Assembly (NCBI GenBank): GCA_039796575.1
Contig: JBDKJP010000016.1
Span: 149,884-213,883 of the forward strand
Source of the DNA: UBA668 sp039796575
Lineage (GTDB): Bacteria > Actinomycetota > Acidimicrobiia > Acidimicrobiales > Ilumatobacteraceae
Direction: 5' to 3'
DNA length: 64,000 nt
The notes below the pieces were generated by a model. That model was not told the origin of the DNA. It searched no databases and was given only the letters and a program-made list of their open reading frames with translations. Of this stretch, positions 48,136-56,142 are shown in pieces. The position numbers were made by a program, and so were the translations under genes. Position 1 is the first letter of the stretch; each line of letters begins with the position of its first letter.

Positions 48136-49494
48136 TCAGGGCATGGTCTCCCACGAGGTGCGGTAGATCACGCCATCGGACAACGGCGTGTACTGCCCGT
48201 CGCGCTCACCGCCGCCGCCCCACACGATGAGGCCGACCGCCGTGGCCACCATCACCGGCCGGGAGCGGTTCGCGTCGAGTGGCACCTTCGGGTGCCGCAC
48301 CCATGCGGTGGCATTGCCGTCCGCGATCTCTGAGACAGCCAGTTGGTCGCCGCCGAAGAGGAAGTGACCTTTGGGCACCGCCATCAGCGTGGCGCCATCC
48401 AGGCTGACGTAGTCGGACTCGGTCAGCACATGTGGCGGGGTGGCCTCGGTCCACCGCTGGGTCGACGGGTCGTAGCGGGCGGCGAACGGCTCGTAGCGTC
48501 CGGCAGGATCGGTGATGGCATCATCGACCCACATCCCGACCACCAGACCCGACGCATCCAACGTCGGCTGCCACCAGATGAGCGACCCCTCGGTCTGGCG
48601 CGGGTACTCGAGCACGTGCGACGTCTCCTCGACGAGGTCGACCACCACGCCCGCGATGCCCACGCCCGCGCCGACGCTCAACTGCACGAACCAGCGGTCG
48701 TCGATGACGGTCCACGAGCCGGGCGGGCCGCCGACGAGATAGGGGTCGACCGGCGTGTCGATGACGTGGAACTCCGACCACGTGTCGGTGGCCGGGTCGA
48801 ACGTGGCCCAACCGACCTCCTGCACGGCGGAGTGCCAGCCGTAGACCACCACGAGGTCGTGCCACCCGACCATCGCGTACGGCGAGTCGATGGGCGACCG
48901 TCCGGCGGCGGACGTCAGGGCATCGGTGGGCAGTTGCACGTAGCGGTTCTCGTCGAGCGTCTGCCACGTGTTGCTCGCCGGCTCGTAGGCCAGCAGGTCC
49001 CACGACCAGACGTCGAGCTCGCTGCGGCGCACGATGGTGAACACGCGATCACCTGCCCAGGCCGCCAGGTCGGGCGGGCCGCTGAACACCTGGACGAACC
49101 CGCCGATCGCGGGCATCGGCGCGATGGACCGCCACTCGTCGGCGCGCGGGTCGTACGCGGCACCATCACGGAGGCGCTGCCCCGCGAAGTCGGCACCGCC
49201 CCACACGAACAGCTCCTCGCCGTTCCACACCGAGGCCGGCTGGAAGCGAGCAGGAATCGGTGCCGGCGCCATGGGGAACCACCCGGTGAGCACGTTGCTC
49301 GACGATGTCGGCGCGCCGTCGTCGCGCGCCACCAGCGCGGTGATGCCGACCACGACGAGCACGAATGCCGCCGCGGCAGCGAGCCAGCGGTGACGGGGTC
49401 GAGTCGGGAGCACCTCGACGGAGGGCCCGGCCGGCCAGTCGGCGATCTCGCGCAGCGCGTCGCGGATGCCGTCGTCGGTGGAGAGGTCGATCAT
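48136..49494 (-). CDS. Membrane-anchored beta-propeller (Kelch-like) protein
   Basis: 452 aa. A cytosolic N-terminus of about 35 residues (IRDALREIADWPAGPSVEV), one membrane helix WLAAAAAFVLVVVGITALVA at about 36-57, and an external part of Kelch-like blades: SVWNGEELFVWGGADF, YDPRADEWRSIAPMP, YEPASNTWQTL, FDPATDTWSEF and YDPSTQRWTEA. It overlaps the upstream ECF sigma factor gene by 4 nt, the position normally taken by an anti-sigma factor, so it may be the membrane partner that senses an external ligand; no zinc-binding anti-sigma motif (HxxxCxxC) is present. Confidence 0.83.
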   Translation of the reverse strand: MIDLSTDDGIRDALREIADWPAGPSVEVLPTRPRHRWLAAAAAFVLVVVGITALVARDDGAPTSSSNVLTGWFPMAPAPIPARFQPASVWNGEELFVWGGADFAGQRLRDGAAYDPRADEWRSIAPMPAIGGFVQVFSGPPDLAAWAGDRVFTIVRRSELDVWSWDLLAYEPASNTWQTLDENRYVQLPTDALTSAAGRSPIDSPYAMVGWHDLVVVYGWHSAVQEVGWATFDPATDTWSEFHVIDTPVDPYLVGGPPGSWTVIDDRWFVQLSVGAGVGIAGVVVDLVEETSHVLEYPRQTEGSLIWWQPTLDASGLVVGMWVDDAITDPAGRYEPFAARYDPSTQRWTEATPPHVLTESDYVSLDGATLMAVPKGHFLFGGDQLAVSEIADGNATAWVRHPKVPLDANRSRPVMVATAVGLIVWGGGGERDGQYTPLSDGVIYRTSWETMP

Positions 49495-49985
49495 GTGAGC
49501 TCCTTCCGGATGGCGGCGAGGCCGCGGGCGCTCAGCGACCGAACGGTCGCTTCACGGCAGCCGAGCAACGCGGCGATCTCGTGGTCGGGCAGGTCCTCCA
49601 CGAACCGCAGCACCAGCACGGTCCGTTGGCGTTCGGGCAGGGCGAGCAGCACGTCGCGCAGCTCGACGAGTTGCGGTGGCGCGTCGGCCGGCGGCGCGTC
49701 GACCCTGTAGCGCGCGGCCACCGAGCGGCGGCGCAACACGCCGGTCGCGCCGTTCATCACGGCACGTCGCACGTACGGGCGCACGTCGCGCACCCGTGCC
49801 CATGCCCGCGCGGTCGCCATGAACGCGTCCTGGGTGACCTCCTCGGCCTCGGCGCGTGAGCCGAGCAGCATCGTGGCCATGCGCACGAGCGTCCAGTAGC
49901 GCTCGGTGTACTCGTCGACGAGCGCGGCAGGCCACTGCTCGGTCTCGTCGGCCGTCACCACGGCAGGAGTCTCCCAAACCATCAC
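49491..49985 (-). CDS. ECF sigma factor (SigE/RpoE-like)
   Basis: About 164 aa with sigma region 2 (RYWTLVRMATMLLGSRAEAEEVTQDAFMATARAW, helices that melt the -10) and region 4 (LPERQRTVLVLRFVEDLPDHEIAALLGC then REATVRSLSARGL, the helix-turn-helix for -35). Size and style match the short actinobacterial SigE-family ECFs. GTG at 49985 or ATG at 49982 may start it. It lies 42 bp after the deiminase gene on the same strand and is translationally coupled to the propeller membrane protein, its likely regulator. Confidence 0.92.
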   Translation of the reverse strand: MMVWETPAVVTADETEQWPAALVDEYTERYWTLVRMATMLLGSRAEAEEVTQDAFMATARAWARVRDVRPYVRRAVMNGATGVLRRRSVAARYRVDAPPADAPPQLVELRDVLLALPERQRTVLVLRFVEDLPDHEIAALLGCREATVRSLSARGLAAIRKELT

Positions 49986-50027
49986 TGCACCGACGCGCAG
50001 CGACGGCGTTTCGTTGCAGTGTTTCCG

Positions 50028-51065
50028 TCAGACCTTCGGTTGCTGCTGGGTGATGCAGTGGATGCCGCCACCGCAGGCGAAGATGTCGCGGGCGTCGTGG
50101 GGCACGATCTCGCGGCCGGGGTACGCCTTGGCGAGGATGTCGATGGCTCGCTGGTCGTTCGGGTCCTCGAACGTGCACAGGATGACCGCGCCGTTGCAGA
50201 TGTAGTGGTTGAGGTAGCCCCAGTCGACGAAGCCCTCGTCGTTCTCGAGCGTGGCCGGCGCCGGGACCTCGACGATCTCGAACGGGCGGCCGTGCGCGTC
50301 GACGCTGTTGCGCAGCACGGCCATGTACTCCTGGGTCACTTCGTAGTCGGGGTGACCGGGGTCGCGCTGGTCGTGCACCAGCAGCAGGCCGGGACGGGCG
50401 AAGCAGCAGACGATGTCGATGTGGCCGTTGGTGCCGAAGCCGCCGTAGTCGGAGGTGAGGCCACGCGGCACCCACACGGTGTGGCTGGTGCCGAGGAAGC
50501 TCTTCAGCTCGGTCTCGACACCCTCCGAGTTCATCGTCGGGTTGCGGCGCTCGTCGAGCTGCACGGTCTCGGTGACGATGACGGTGCCCTCGCCGTCGAC
50601 GTGGATGCCGCCGCCCTCGTTCACCATCGACGAGTGGAAGATCTCCGCGCCGGCGAGACCGGCGATGAACGCGCCGACGTGGCGTTCGTCGGTGGGGTCG
50701 GAGAAGCCACGGTCGCCCCACGCGTTGAACGTCCACAGCGCCGCACCGAGGCGGGCGTCGGGATGGGTGAGGAACGTCGGGCCGCTGTCGCGGCACCACG
50801 CGTCGCCGGTGGGTGTCTCGTGCAGTTCGATCGACGGGTCGAGCAGCGCGCGGGCGATCGACGACTCGCCGAGGTTGCACACCATGCTCACCGGTTCGTA
50901 GCGGGCGATGGTGTTGGCGACGCTGGCCCACACGCCGCGGCAGTGGTCGAGCCAACCGTTCTCGACGGTGAAGGTCGTGTTCTCGGACGGGAACTCCATC
51001 CAGGTGCGTTCGTGCGGCGCCCACTCGGGCGGCATGGAGAATCCGGACAGGCGCGGCGTGCTCAT
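50028..51065 (-). CDS. aguA: Agmatine deiminase family protein (peptidylarginine deiminase-like)
   Basis: 345 aa guanidine-modifying enzyme. WCRDSGPTFL, NEGGGIHVDGEGT, TNGHIDIVCCFARPG and the C-terminal FACGGGIHCITQQQP with nucleophile Cys337 are the AguA landmarks. AguA turns agmatine into N-carbamoylputrescine and ammonia. No aguB amidase is adjacent. Instead the gene sits 8 bp after a divergent urease alpha-subunit gene, in one operon with the fused gamma/beta subunit. The pairing suggests that the ureido product is handled by the urease-like enzyme. Substrate is inferred from family; other guanidines are possible. Confidence 0.9.
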   Translation of the reverse strand: MSTPRLSGFSMPPEWAPHERTWMEFPSENTTFTVENGWLDHCRGVWASVANTIARYEPVSMVCNLGESSIARALLDPSIELHETPTGDAWCRDSGPTFLTHPDARLGAALWTFNAWGDRGFSDPTDERHVGAFIAGLAGAEIFHSSMVNEGGGIHVDGEGTVIVTETVQLDERRNPTMNSEGVETELKSFLGTSHTVWVPRGLTSDYGGFGTNGHIDIVCCFARPGLLLVHDQRDPGHPDYEVTQEYMAVLRNSVDAHGRPFEIVEVPAPATLENDEGFVDWGYLNHYICNGAVILCTFEDPNDQRAIDILAKAYPGREIVPHDARDIFACGGGIHCITQQQPKV

Positions 51066-51073
51066 GGAGGTTC

Positions 51074-52828
51074 CTAGAAGAAGTAGAGGCGGCTCAGCGA
51101 GACCGACTCGGAGGGATCGGAGTAGACGGTCTCGCCGTCGAGCGACACCATGCCGGTGGCGGGGTCGACGTCGACCGTGCCGAGGCGGTCGTTCAACACC
51201 ATGTTGCGCGGCCCGATGTTGCGGTTGTCGCGCACGGCCACGCGACGGCGGCGGGTGGTCATGTGGTCGTCGCCCGCGTCGACCGCGGCCTTGCTCACGA
51301 ACGCGACCGAGAGGTCGGCGGCAGTGGCGCCGAACGAGCCGAACTGCGGGCCGAGCACCAGCGGTTCGCACGAGTCGGTGGTGGCGTTGGGGTCGCCGGT
51401 GACGCCGTAGGCAGGGAAGCCGCTCTTCAGCACGAGCTGTGGCTTGGCGCCGAAGTGATCGGGACGCCAGAGCACGATGTCGGCGAGCTTGCCGACGTCG
51501 AGCGAACCGATCTCATGCGCGAGGCCGTGGGCGATGGCCGGGTTGATGGTGAGCTTCGCCATGTACTGGCGCACACGGTCGTTGTCGTGCGCCGTGGCGC
51601 CGTGGCCGAGGTCCTGCTTGTTCTTCGCGGCCAGCTGGAACGTGCGGCGCACGGTCTCGCCGGCGCGGCCCATGCCCTGCGCGTCACTGGACGTGATGCC
51701 GATGACACCGAGGTCGTGCAGCACACCCTCGGCGCCCATGGTGCCGCCGCGGATGCGGTCCTTCACCATGTGGTGGTCGCTGTGCGAGTGGTGGTTCAGG
51801 CCGTGCGCCGAGAAGATCATCTCGAAGTGCTCGTCGAGCGCGTCGCGGCCGAACGGCAGCGTGGGGTTCGTGCTGCTGCCGATCACGTTCGGCACACCGG
51901 CCAGCTTCAGCACATTGGGCACGTGCCCGCCGCCGCAGCCCTCGATGTGGAACGCGTGGATGGTGCGACCGGCCAGCACCGACAGCGTGTCCTCCACGCT
52001 GAGGCACTCGTTCAGCCCGTCGGTGTGCAGCGCGACCTGCACGTCGAACTCCTCGGCCACGTTCAACGCGGTGTCGAGCGCGCGGGTGTGCGCACCCATG
52101 TCCTCGTGCACCTTGAAACCGACGGCGCCACCCTCCACGAGCGCCTCCACCAACGGAGCCGCGTCGCTCGACGAGCCTCGAGCGAGGAAGCCGATGTTGA
52201 CCGGCCACTGGTCGAAGCTGTTGAACGCGTGGCGCAACGCCCACGGCGAGTTCACGCCCACGCCCCACACCGGGCCGAACTCCTGGCCGATGATGGTGGT
52301 GACGCCGGCGGCGAGCGAGGCCTCCATGATGCGCGGCGACAGCAGGTGCACGTGCGTGTCGATGGCGCCGGCGGTGGCGATGAGCCCCTCACCGCTGATG
52401 ATGGTGGTGCCCGTGCCGATGACGAGGTCGACGTCGTCCTGCATGTCGGGGTTGCCCGCGCGGCCGACGCCGCAGATGCGTCCCTCGCGGATGCCGATCG
52501 ACGCCTTCCCGATGCGGCAGGTGGCGTCGATGATGACGACGTTGGAGATGACGACGTCGCACGTCTCCTTCACCGCGGCGGCCTTCAGGAGCAGGCCGTC
52601 GCGCGCAGTCTTGCCGAAGCCGGCGAGGAACTCGTTACCGCGCTCCTGCGCGTCGTACTCGATCTGGATGACGAGCCCGGTGTCGCCGAGTCGCACGCGG
52701 TCGCCGACGGTGGGGCCGTGGATGGCGGCGTAGTCGTCGGGCAGGATCTCGTCGGGATGGGTGTGGCTGTGGGGCACGCCGCCGTGGTCGTGGCTGTGCT
52801 CGAACTGGCCATGGGTGTGCTTGGTCAC
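51074..52828 (-). CDS. ureC: Divergent urease alpha subunit
   Basis: 584 aa amidohydrolase. All nickel ligands are present: His159 and His161 (IDTHVH), Lys239 to be carbamylated (GFKVHED), His268, His294 and Asp382 (SSDAQGMGR); catalytic His241, His342 and Arg358 also remain. The mobile flap differs sharply: the canonical Cys is Ala341 and the following CHHLDPDIPEDV-type stretch becomes AHGLNHHSHSDHHMVKD. The first 24 residues hold nine His, an extension absent from normal UreC. No ureD, E, F or G gene is in the window. GTG start overlaps the gamma/beta subunit stop. A nickel enzyme is near certain; urea as substrate is doubtful. Confidence 0.92.
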   Translation of the reverse strand: MTKHTHGQFEHSHDHGGVPHSHTHPDEILPDDYAAIHGPTVGDRVRLGDTGLVIQIEYDAQERGNEFLAGFGKTARDGLLLKAAAVKETCDVVISNVVIIDATCRIGKASIGIREGRICGVGRAGNPDMQDDVDLVIGTGTTIISGEGLIATAGAIDTHVHLLSPRIMEASLAAGVTTIIGQEFGPVWGVGVNSPWALRHAFNSFDQWPVNIGFLARGSSSDAAPLVEALVEGGAVGFKVHEDMGAHTRALDTALNVAEEFDVQVALHTDGLNECLSVEDTLSVLAGRTIHAFHIEGCGGGHVPNVLKLAGVPNVIGSSTNPTLPFGRDALDEHFEMIFSAHGLNHHSHSDHHMVKDRIRGGTMGAEGVLHDLGVIGITSSDAQGMGRAGETVRRTFQLAAKNKQDLGHGATAHDNDRVRQYMAKLTINPAIAHGLAHEIGSLDVGKLADIVLWRPDHFGAKPQLVLKSGFPAYGVTGDPNATTDSCEPLVLGPQFGSFGATAADLSVAFVSKAAVDAGDDHMTTRRRRVAVRDNRNIGPRNMVLNDRLGTVDVDPATGMVSLDGETVYSDPSESVSLSRLYFF

Positions 52829-53514
52829 GACGCCGCCCCCAGGTAGCCCTGTGCGGCGGCGCGGGCGAGTGCCGCCTCCTTCGCGCCCGGCGCGTCGAGT
52901 GGCCCGTCGACCAGGCCGGCGAACCCGATGGCCACGCGCGCGCCGCGCACGGGCACGAGCGGCGCCTCCACCGGCGTGCCGGGCTCGAACCGCATCGCGG
53001 CGCCGGCGGGGATGGCGAGGCGCATGCCGTACCCCGTGGCGCGGTCGAACTGCAGCCGCGGGTTGACCTCGAAGAAGTGGAAGTGCGAGGTGATGCTGAC
53101 CGGCACGTCGGACGTGTTGATCACCGTGACGTGCACCAGGCCCTCAGGGGCCACCGGCTCGCGTTCGGCGGTGAGCACCGCGCCAGGGCCGTCGGCCCCG
53201 AGGCCGGCACCTTCGCCGAACGGGTCGCGCACCACCACCATGCGCGTGCCGTCGTCGAACATGCACTCCACCTTCACCTCCCGCACGATGTCGGGCACGC
53301 CCGGCAGCACGTCGTCCTCGGTGAGCACCGAGGCGCCGATGGCCGCGGCCTCCATCAACCGCTTTCCGTCGCGAGCTGCCTCGCACACGGTGTCGGCGAT
53401 GAGGGCCGTGGCCTCGGGCACGTTGAGTCGTAGTCCGCGAGCGCGCCGTGCACGAGCGAGCTCGGCCGCGGTGAAGATGAGCAACCGATCGCGGTCGGTC
53501 GGCGTGAGGCGCAT
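52825..53514 (-). CDS. Fused urease gamma/beta subunit
   Basis: 229 aa. Residues 1-100 are a UreA-like gamma subunit (MRLTPTDRDRLLIFTAAELA, LNVPEATALIADTVCEAARD, DVLPGVPDIVREVKVECMF) and residues about 115-215 a UreB-like beta subunit (VHVTVINTSDVPVSITSHFH then FFEVNPRLQFDRATGYGMRL). Fused gamma/beta chains are known in some bacteria. It scaffolds the alpha subunit encoded by the next, overlapping gene. Leaderless start: TAACTT, 6 nt, ATG. First gene of the ureAB-ureC-deiminase operon. Confidence 0.94.
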   Translation of the reverse strand: MRLTPTDRDRLLIFTAAELARARRARGLRLNVPEATALIADTVCEAARDGKRLMEAAAIGASVLTEDDVLPGVPDIVREVKVECMFDDGTRMVVVRDPFGEGAGLGADGPGAVLTAEREPVAPEGLVHVTVINTSDVPVSITSHFHFFEVNPRLQFDRATGYGMRLAIPAGAAMRFEPGTPVEAPLVPVRGARVAIGFAGLVDGPLDAPGAKEAALARAAAQGYLGAAS

Positions 53515-53520
53515 GGCCCC

Positions 53521-53526
53521 AAGTTA
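53521..53526 (-). promoter_or_regulatory. -10 element TAACTT, leaderless start of urease-like operon
   Basis: TAACTT on the minus strand, 6 nt, ATG at 53514. The only promoter signal seen for ureAB-ureC-deiminase, so the three are probably one transcript. No -35 or nickel-repressor palindrome recognised. Confidence 0.6.
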
Positions 53527-53612
53527 GGCGGTGGACGCGAATGGGCCGCGACCACTGTGCCAGACTGGTGAACGGGTGGACGTCGTACTACGGATCTTCG
53601 GAGGTACACGTC

Positions 53613-54368
53613 ATGAGTGTTCGCATCATCGAGGCCTCGCTGGCCCGACCTCGCGGCCACGGCGGCGGCACGGTCGCCGCCACCACGCTGCTCGACACGT
53701 TCCCACCCGTGCTGGTGGCCGCGTTCGGTGAGCGCTGGTTCGAGGACGGCTCGCTGTCGCTCGACTTCCACACTCCGGCACAGCACGGCGAGCCGGTGCG
53801 CGCCGGGCTGGTCGTCGACGACACCGGTGTCGCCGCGGCGTCCATCGTCACGCCCGACGGCGTGGTGGTGGCCGACGGCACCGCCGCCGTGGGCCTCGCC
53901 CGATCGGCACGACCGCTCGACCCCGACGCCGAACTGATCCCCGCGGCGATGGTGCACTGCCCGTCGGTCGCCCAGTCGCGTCGCGTCTTCGACGGGCACA
54001 TCACGTCACCGCTCGAGTGGTACCACGGCACCTCGCCATGGGGCCTGGCGGTGACCGCACCGAGCAGCACCATCGAGATGTTCACCGCCGTCGCCGAAGG
54101 GCACCTGGCCGAGCGCATGCCGCACGCCGCGGGCCGGTTGGCCGCGGTGGAGCTCCGCTACTTCGGCGAACCGGTGGTGTGCGACACCGAGTACTCGGTG
54201 GAGGGCGCGCTCAGCGGCGACGGCGAGTCGCTGTGGTTCGACATGACGGCGCACGACGTGCGCGGCGACCTGGTGGCCGGCGCTCGACTGCTCGCCGAGC
54301 TGGCTACGCCTGCAGCTCCAGGCCGTCGAGGCGATCGTTCGCCCGCCACTGCTCGAGCACACGGATGA
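53613..54368 (+). CDS. Double-hotdog (MaoC/thioesterase-like) protein, uncertain
   Basis: 251 aa, soluble. Two similar halves: FHTPAQHGEPVRAGLVVD followed by VVADGTAAVGLA, and VELRYFGEPVVCDTEYSVEG followed by DLVAGARLLAEL, each resembling the central helix-and-strand part of a hotdog fold used by MaoC dehydratases and acyl-CoA thioesterases. I cannot place it in a named family and see no certain catalytic Asp/His pair. CGGAGGT 7 nt upstream supports ATG 53613. Divergent from the urease-like operon. Its last 65 bp are antisense to the end of the BVMO gene, and the Pro/Arg-rich tail there may not be conserved. Confidence 0.6.
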   Translation: MSVRIIEASLARPRGHGGGTVAATTLLDTFPPVLVAAFGERWFEDGSLSLDFHTPAQHGEPVRAGLVVDDTGVAAASIVTPDGVVVADGTAAVGLARSARPLDPDAELIPAAMVHCPSVAQSRRVFDGHITSPLEWYHGTSPWGLAVTAPSSTIEMFTAVAEGHLAERMPHAAGRLAAVELRYFGEPVVCDTEYSVEGALSGDGESLWFDMTAHDVRGDLVAGARLLAELATPAAPGRRGDRSPATARAHG

Positions 54369-56085
54369 ACGCCGGCGACCCGGCGCCGTAGCTGCCGTTG
54401 CGCACGGTGCGCTCCGCGGGCCGCCCCTCGTTGTTGTAGTAGCCCGGGGTGCACGCCTCGAGGAACTTCACGTTGTACTGGGCCATGTCGACGATGGTCT
54501 GCACCCACGCGTCCTCGGCCTCCTGCGTGGCCTCCACCAACGTGACCCCCTCGCGCTGCACGCGGTCGAGCACGTAGGCGAGGTGCTTGCTCTGCTCGTC
54601 GAGCATGTGCGGGAAGTTGGCCGAGAAGCCCGACTGCACCACGCTGACGATGAAGCAGTTCGGGAAGCCGCGGCTGAAGAAGCCGTGGAACGTGGCGGCG
54701 CCGTCGGCCCACTTCTCGGTGAGCGTGATGCCGTCGCGCCCGTGCACCTCGTAGCCCGCGCGACGCGTGTACTCGGTGCCCACCTCGAACCCCGTGGCGT
54801 ACACGAGGCAGTCGAGGTCGTACTGACGACCGTTGGCCACCACACCACGCGCGTTGATCTCGGTGACGCCCTTGCCGTCGGTGTCGACGAGGTGCACGTT
54901 CGGCCGGTTGAACGTCGGCAGGTAGTCGTCGTGGAAACACGGCCGCTTGCAGAACTGGCGGTACCACGGCTTCAACGCCTCGGCCATCACCGGGTCGAGC
55001 ACGATCTCGTCGACACGTGCGCGGATCTGCTCCATCTTCTCGAAGTCGGCCAGCTCCATCGTGCGCGCGATGCCCTCGGGGGTCATCTCGCCCTGCCCCT
55101 TGCGCATCCGGATGAGCAGGTTGCCGATGATGTCGGTCCACCCGTCGTTCACCAGGTCCTCCTGCTCGGGGATGCCCGAGACGAGGTTGTTGAAGTTGTC
55201 CATCCGACGTCGGTGCCAGCCGGGTTCGAGGCTCGCCGCCCAGTCGGGATCGGTGGGCCGATCGTTGCGCACGTCGATGCTGCTCGGCGTGCGCTGGAAC
55301 ACGTACAGCTCCTTCGCCCCCGCACCGAGGTGCGGCACGCACTGCACGGCCGTGGCGCCCGTGCCGATGATGCCGACCACCTTGTCGTGCAGCCGGTCGA
55401 GGCCACCGCTCGCGTCGCCGCCGGTGTACTCGTAGTCCCAGCGGCTGGTGTGGAACGAGTGCCCCTCGTACGACTCGATGCCGGGGATGCCGGGCAGCTT
55501 CGGGCGGTGCAGCGGACCGTTGGCCATCACCACGAAGCGGGCGCGCATGCGGTCGCCACGGTTGGTGCTGATGATCCACCGGCGATCGGCGTCGTCCCAC
55601 GTGAGGTCGGTGACCTCGGTGCTGAGACAGGCGTTGTCGTACAGACGGAAGTGGCGGGCGATGTTGCGGCTGTGCTCGAGGATCTCGGGTGCCGTCGCGT
55701 ACTTGCGGCTCGGCATGAAGCCGATCTCCTCGAGCAACGGCAGGTACACGTAGCTCTCGATGTCGCACGCCGCGCCCGGGTACCGGTTCCAGTACCAGGT
55801 GCCGCCGACGTCGCCACCCTTCTCGATGAGGCGCAGGTCCTCGATGCCGGCCTCGCGCAGCCGAGCGCCGACCAGCAGGCCGCCGAAGCCGCCGCCGATG
55901 ATGGCCACCTCGACCTCGTCGAACAGCGCAGGCCGTTCCTGCACCTCGACGTAGGGGTCCTCGAGGTAGTGCGCGAACTGACCCTTCATCTCCACGTACT
56001 GCTCGTTCGCGTCGGCACGCAGACGCTTGTCGCGCTCGTGGCGGTACTTGTCGCGCAGCAGGTCGGGATCGAACGTGTCGGTCAT
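54304..56085 (-). CDS. Baeyer-Villiger monooxygenase (cyclohexanone/phenylacetone type)
   Basis: 593 aa, longer than the 5.2-kb homologue because of a helical N-terminal extension of about 55 residues typical of cyclododecanone- or steroid-type BVMOs. FAD-binding IGGGFGGLLVG near residue 60, GGDVGGTWYWNRYPG, the type I fingerprint YEGHSFHTSRW near 204 (Tyr for the first Phe), NADPH-binding GIIGTGATAVQ and ATGFEVGTEYT near 425. It would oxidise a cyclic or aryl ketone with NADPH. GACAAT lies 6 nt before the ATG. Neighbouring LLM oxidoreductase is divergent. Two BVMOs in one window suggest ketone or terpenoid catabolism. Confidence 0.93.
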   Translation of the reverse strand: MTDTFDPDLLRDKYRHERDKRLRADANEQYVEMKGQFAHYLEDPYVEVQERPALFDEVEVAIIGGGFGGLLVGARLREAGIEDLRLIEKGGDVGGTWYWNRYPGAACDIESYVYLPLLEEIGFMPSRKYATAPEILEHSRNIARHFRLYDNACLSTEVTDLTWDDADRRWIISTNRGDRMRARFVVMANGPLHRPKLPGIPGIESYEGHSFHTSRWDYEYTGGDASGGLDRLHDKVVGIIGTGATAVQCVPHLGAGAKELYVFQRTPSSIDVRNDRPTDPDWAASLEPGWHRRRMDNFNNLVSGIPEQEDLVNDGWTDIIGNLLIRMRKGQGEMTPEGIARTMELADFEKMEQIRARVDEIVLDPVMAEALKPWYRQFCKRPCFHDDYLPTFNRPNVHLVDTDGKGVTEINARGVVANGRQYDLDCLVYATGFEVGTEYTRRAGYEVHGRDGITLTEKWADGAATFHGFFSRGFPNCFIVSVVQSGFSANFPHMLDEQSKHLAYVLDRVQREGVTLVEATQEAEDAWVQTIVDMAQYNVKFLEACTPGYYNNEGRPAERTVRNGSYGAGSPAFIRVLEQWRANDRLDGLELQA

Positions 56086-56091
56086 CGGTCG

Positions 56092-56097
56092 ATTGTC
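56092..56097 (-). promoter_or_regulatory. -10-like element GACAAT before BVMO gene
   Basis: GACAAT on the minus strand, 6 nt, ATG at 56085. nAnnnT match only. Confidence 0.33.
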
Positions 56098-56130
56098 CCA
56101 AAACGGTCCTCGCCGCTCCGGGTCGGAGGG

Positions 56131-56136
56131 CAGAAT
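56131..56136 (+). promoter_or_regulatory. -10-like element CAGAAT before LLM oxidoreductase gene
   Basis: CAGAAT, 6 nt, ATG at 56143. nAnnnT match only; no ribosome site. Confidence 0.33.
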
Positions 56137-56142
56137 GGCCGC

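Noticed and set aside
51074..53514. Ordinary urease operon
   Set aside because: Core subunits match, but the altered flap, His-rich tail, missing accessory genes and attached deiminase make a standard urea role doubtful.
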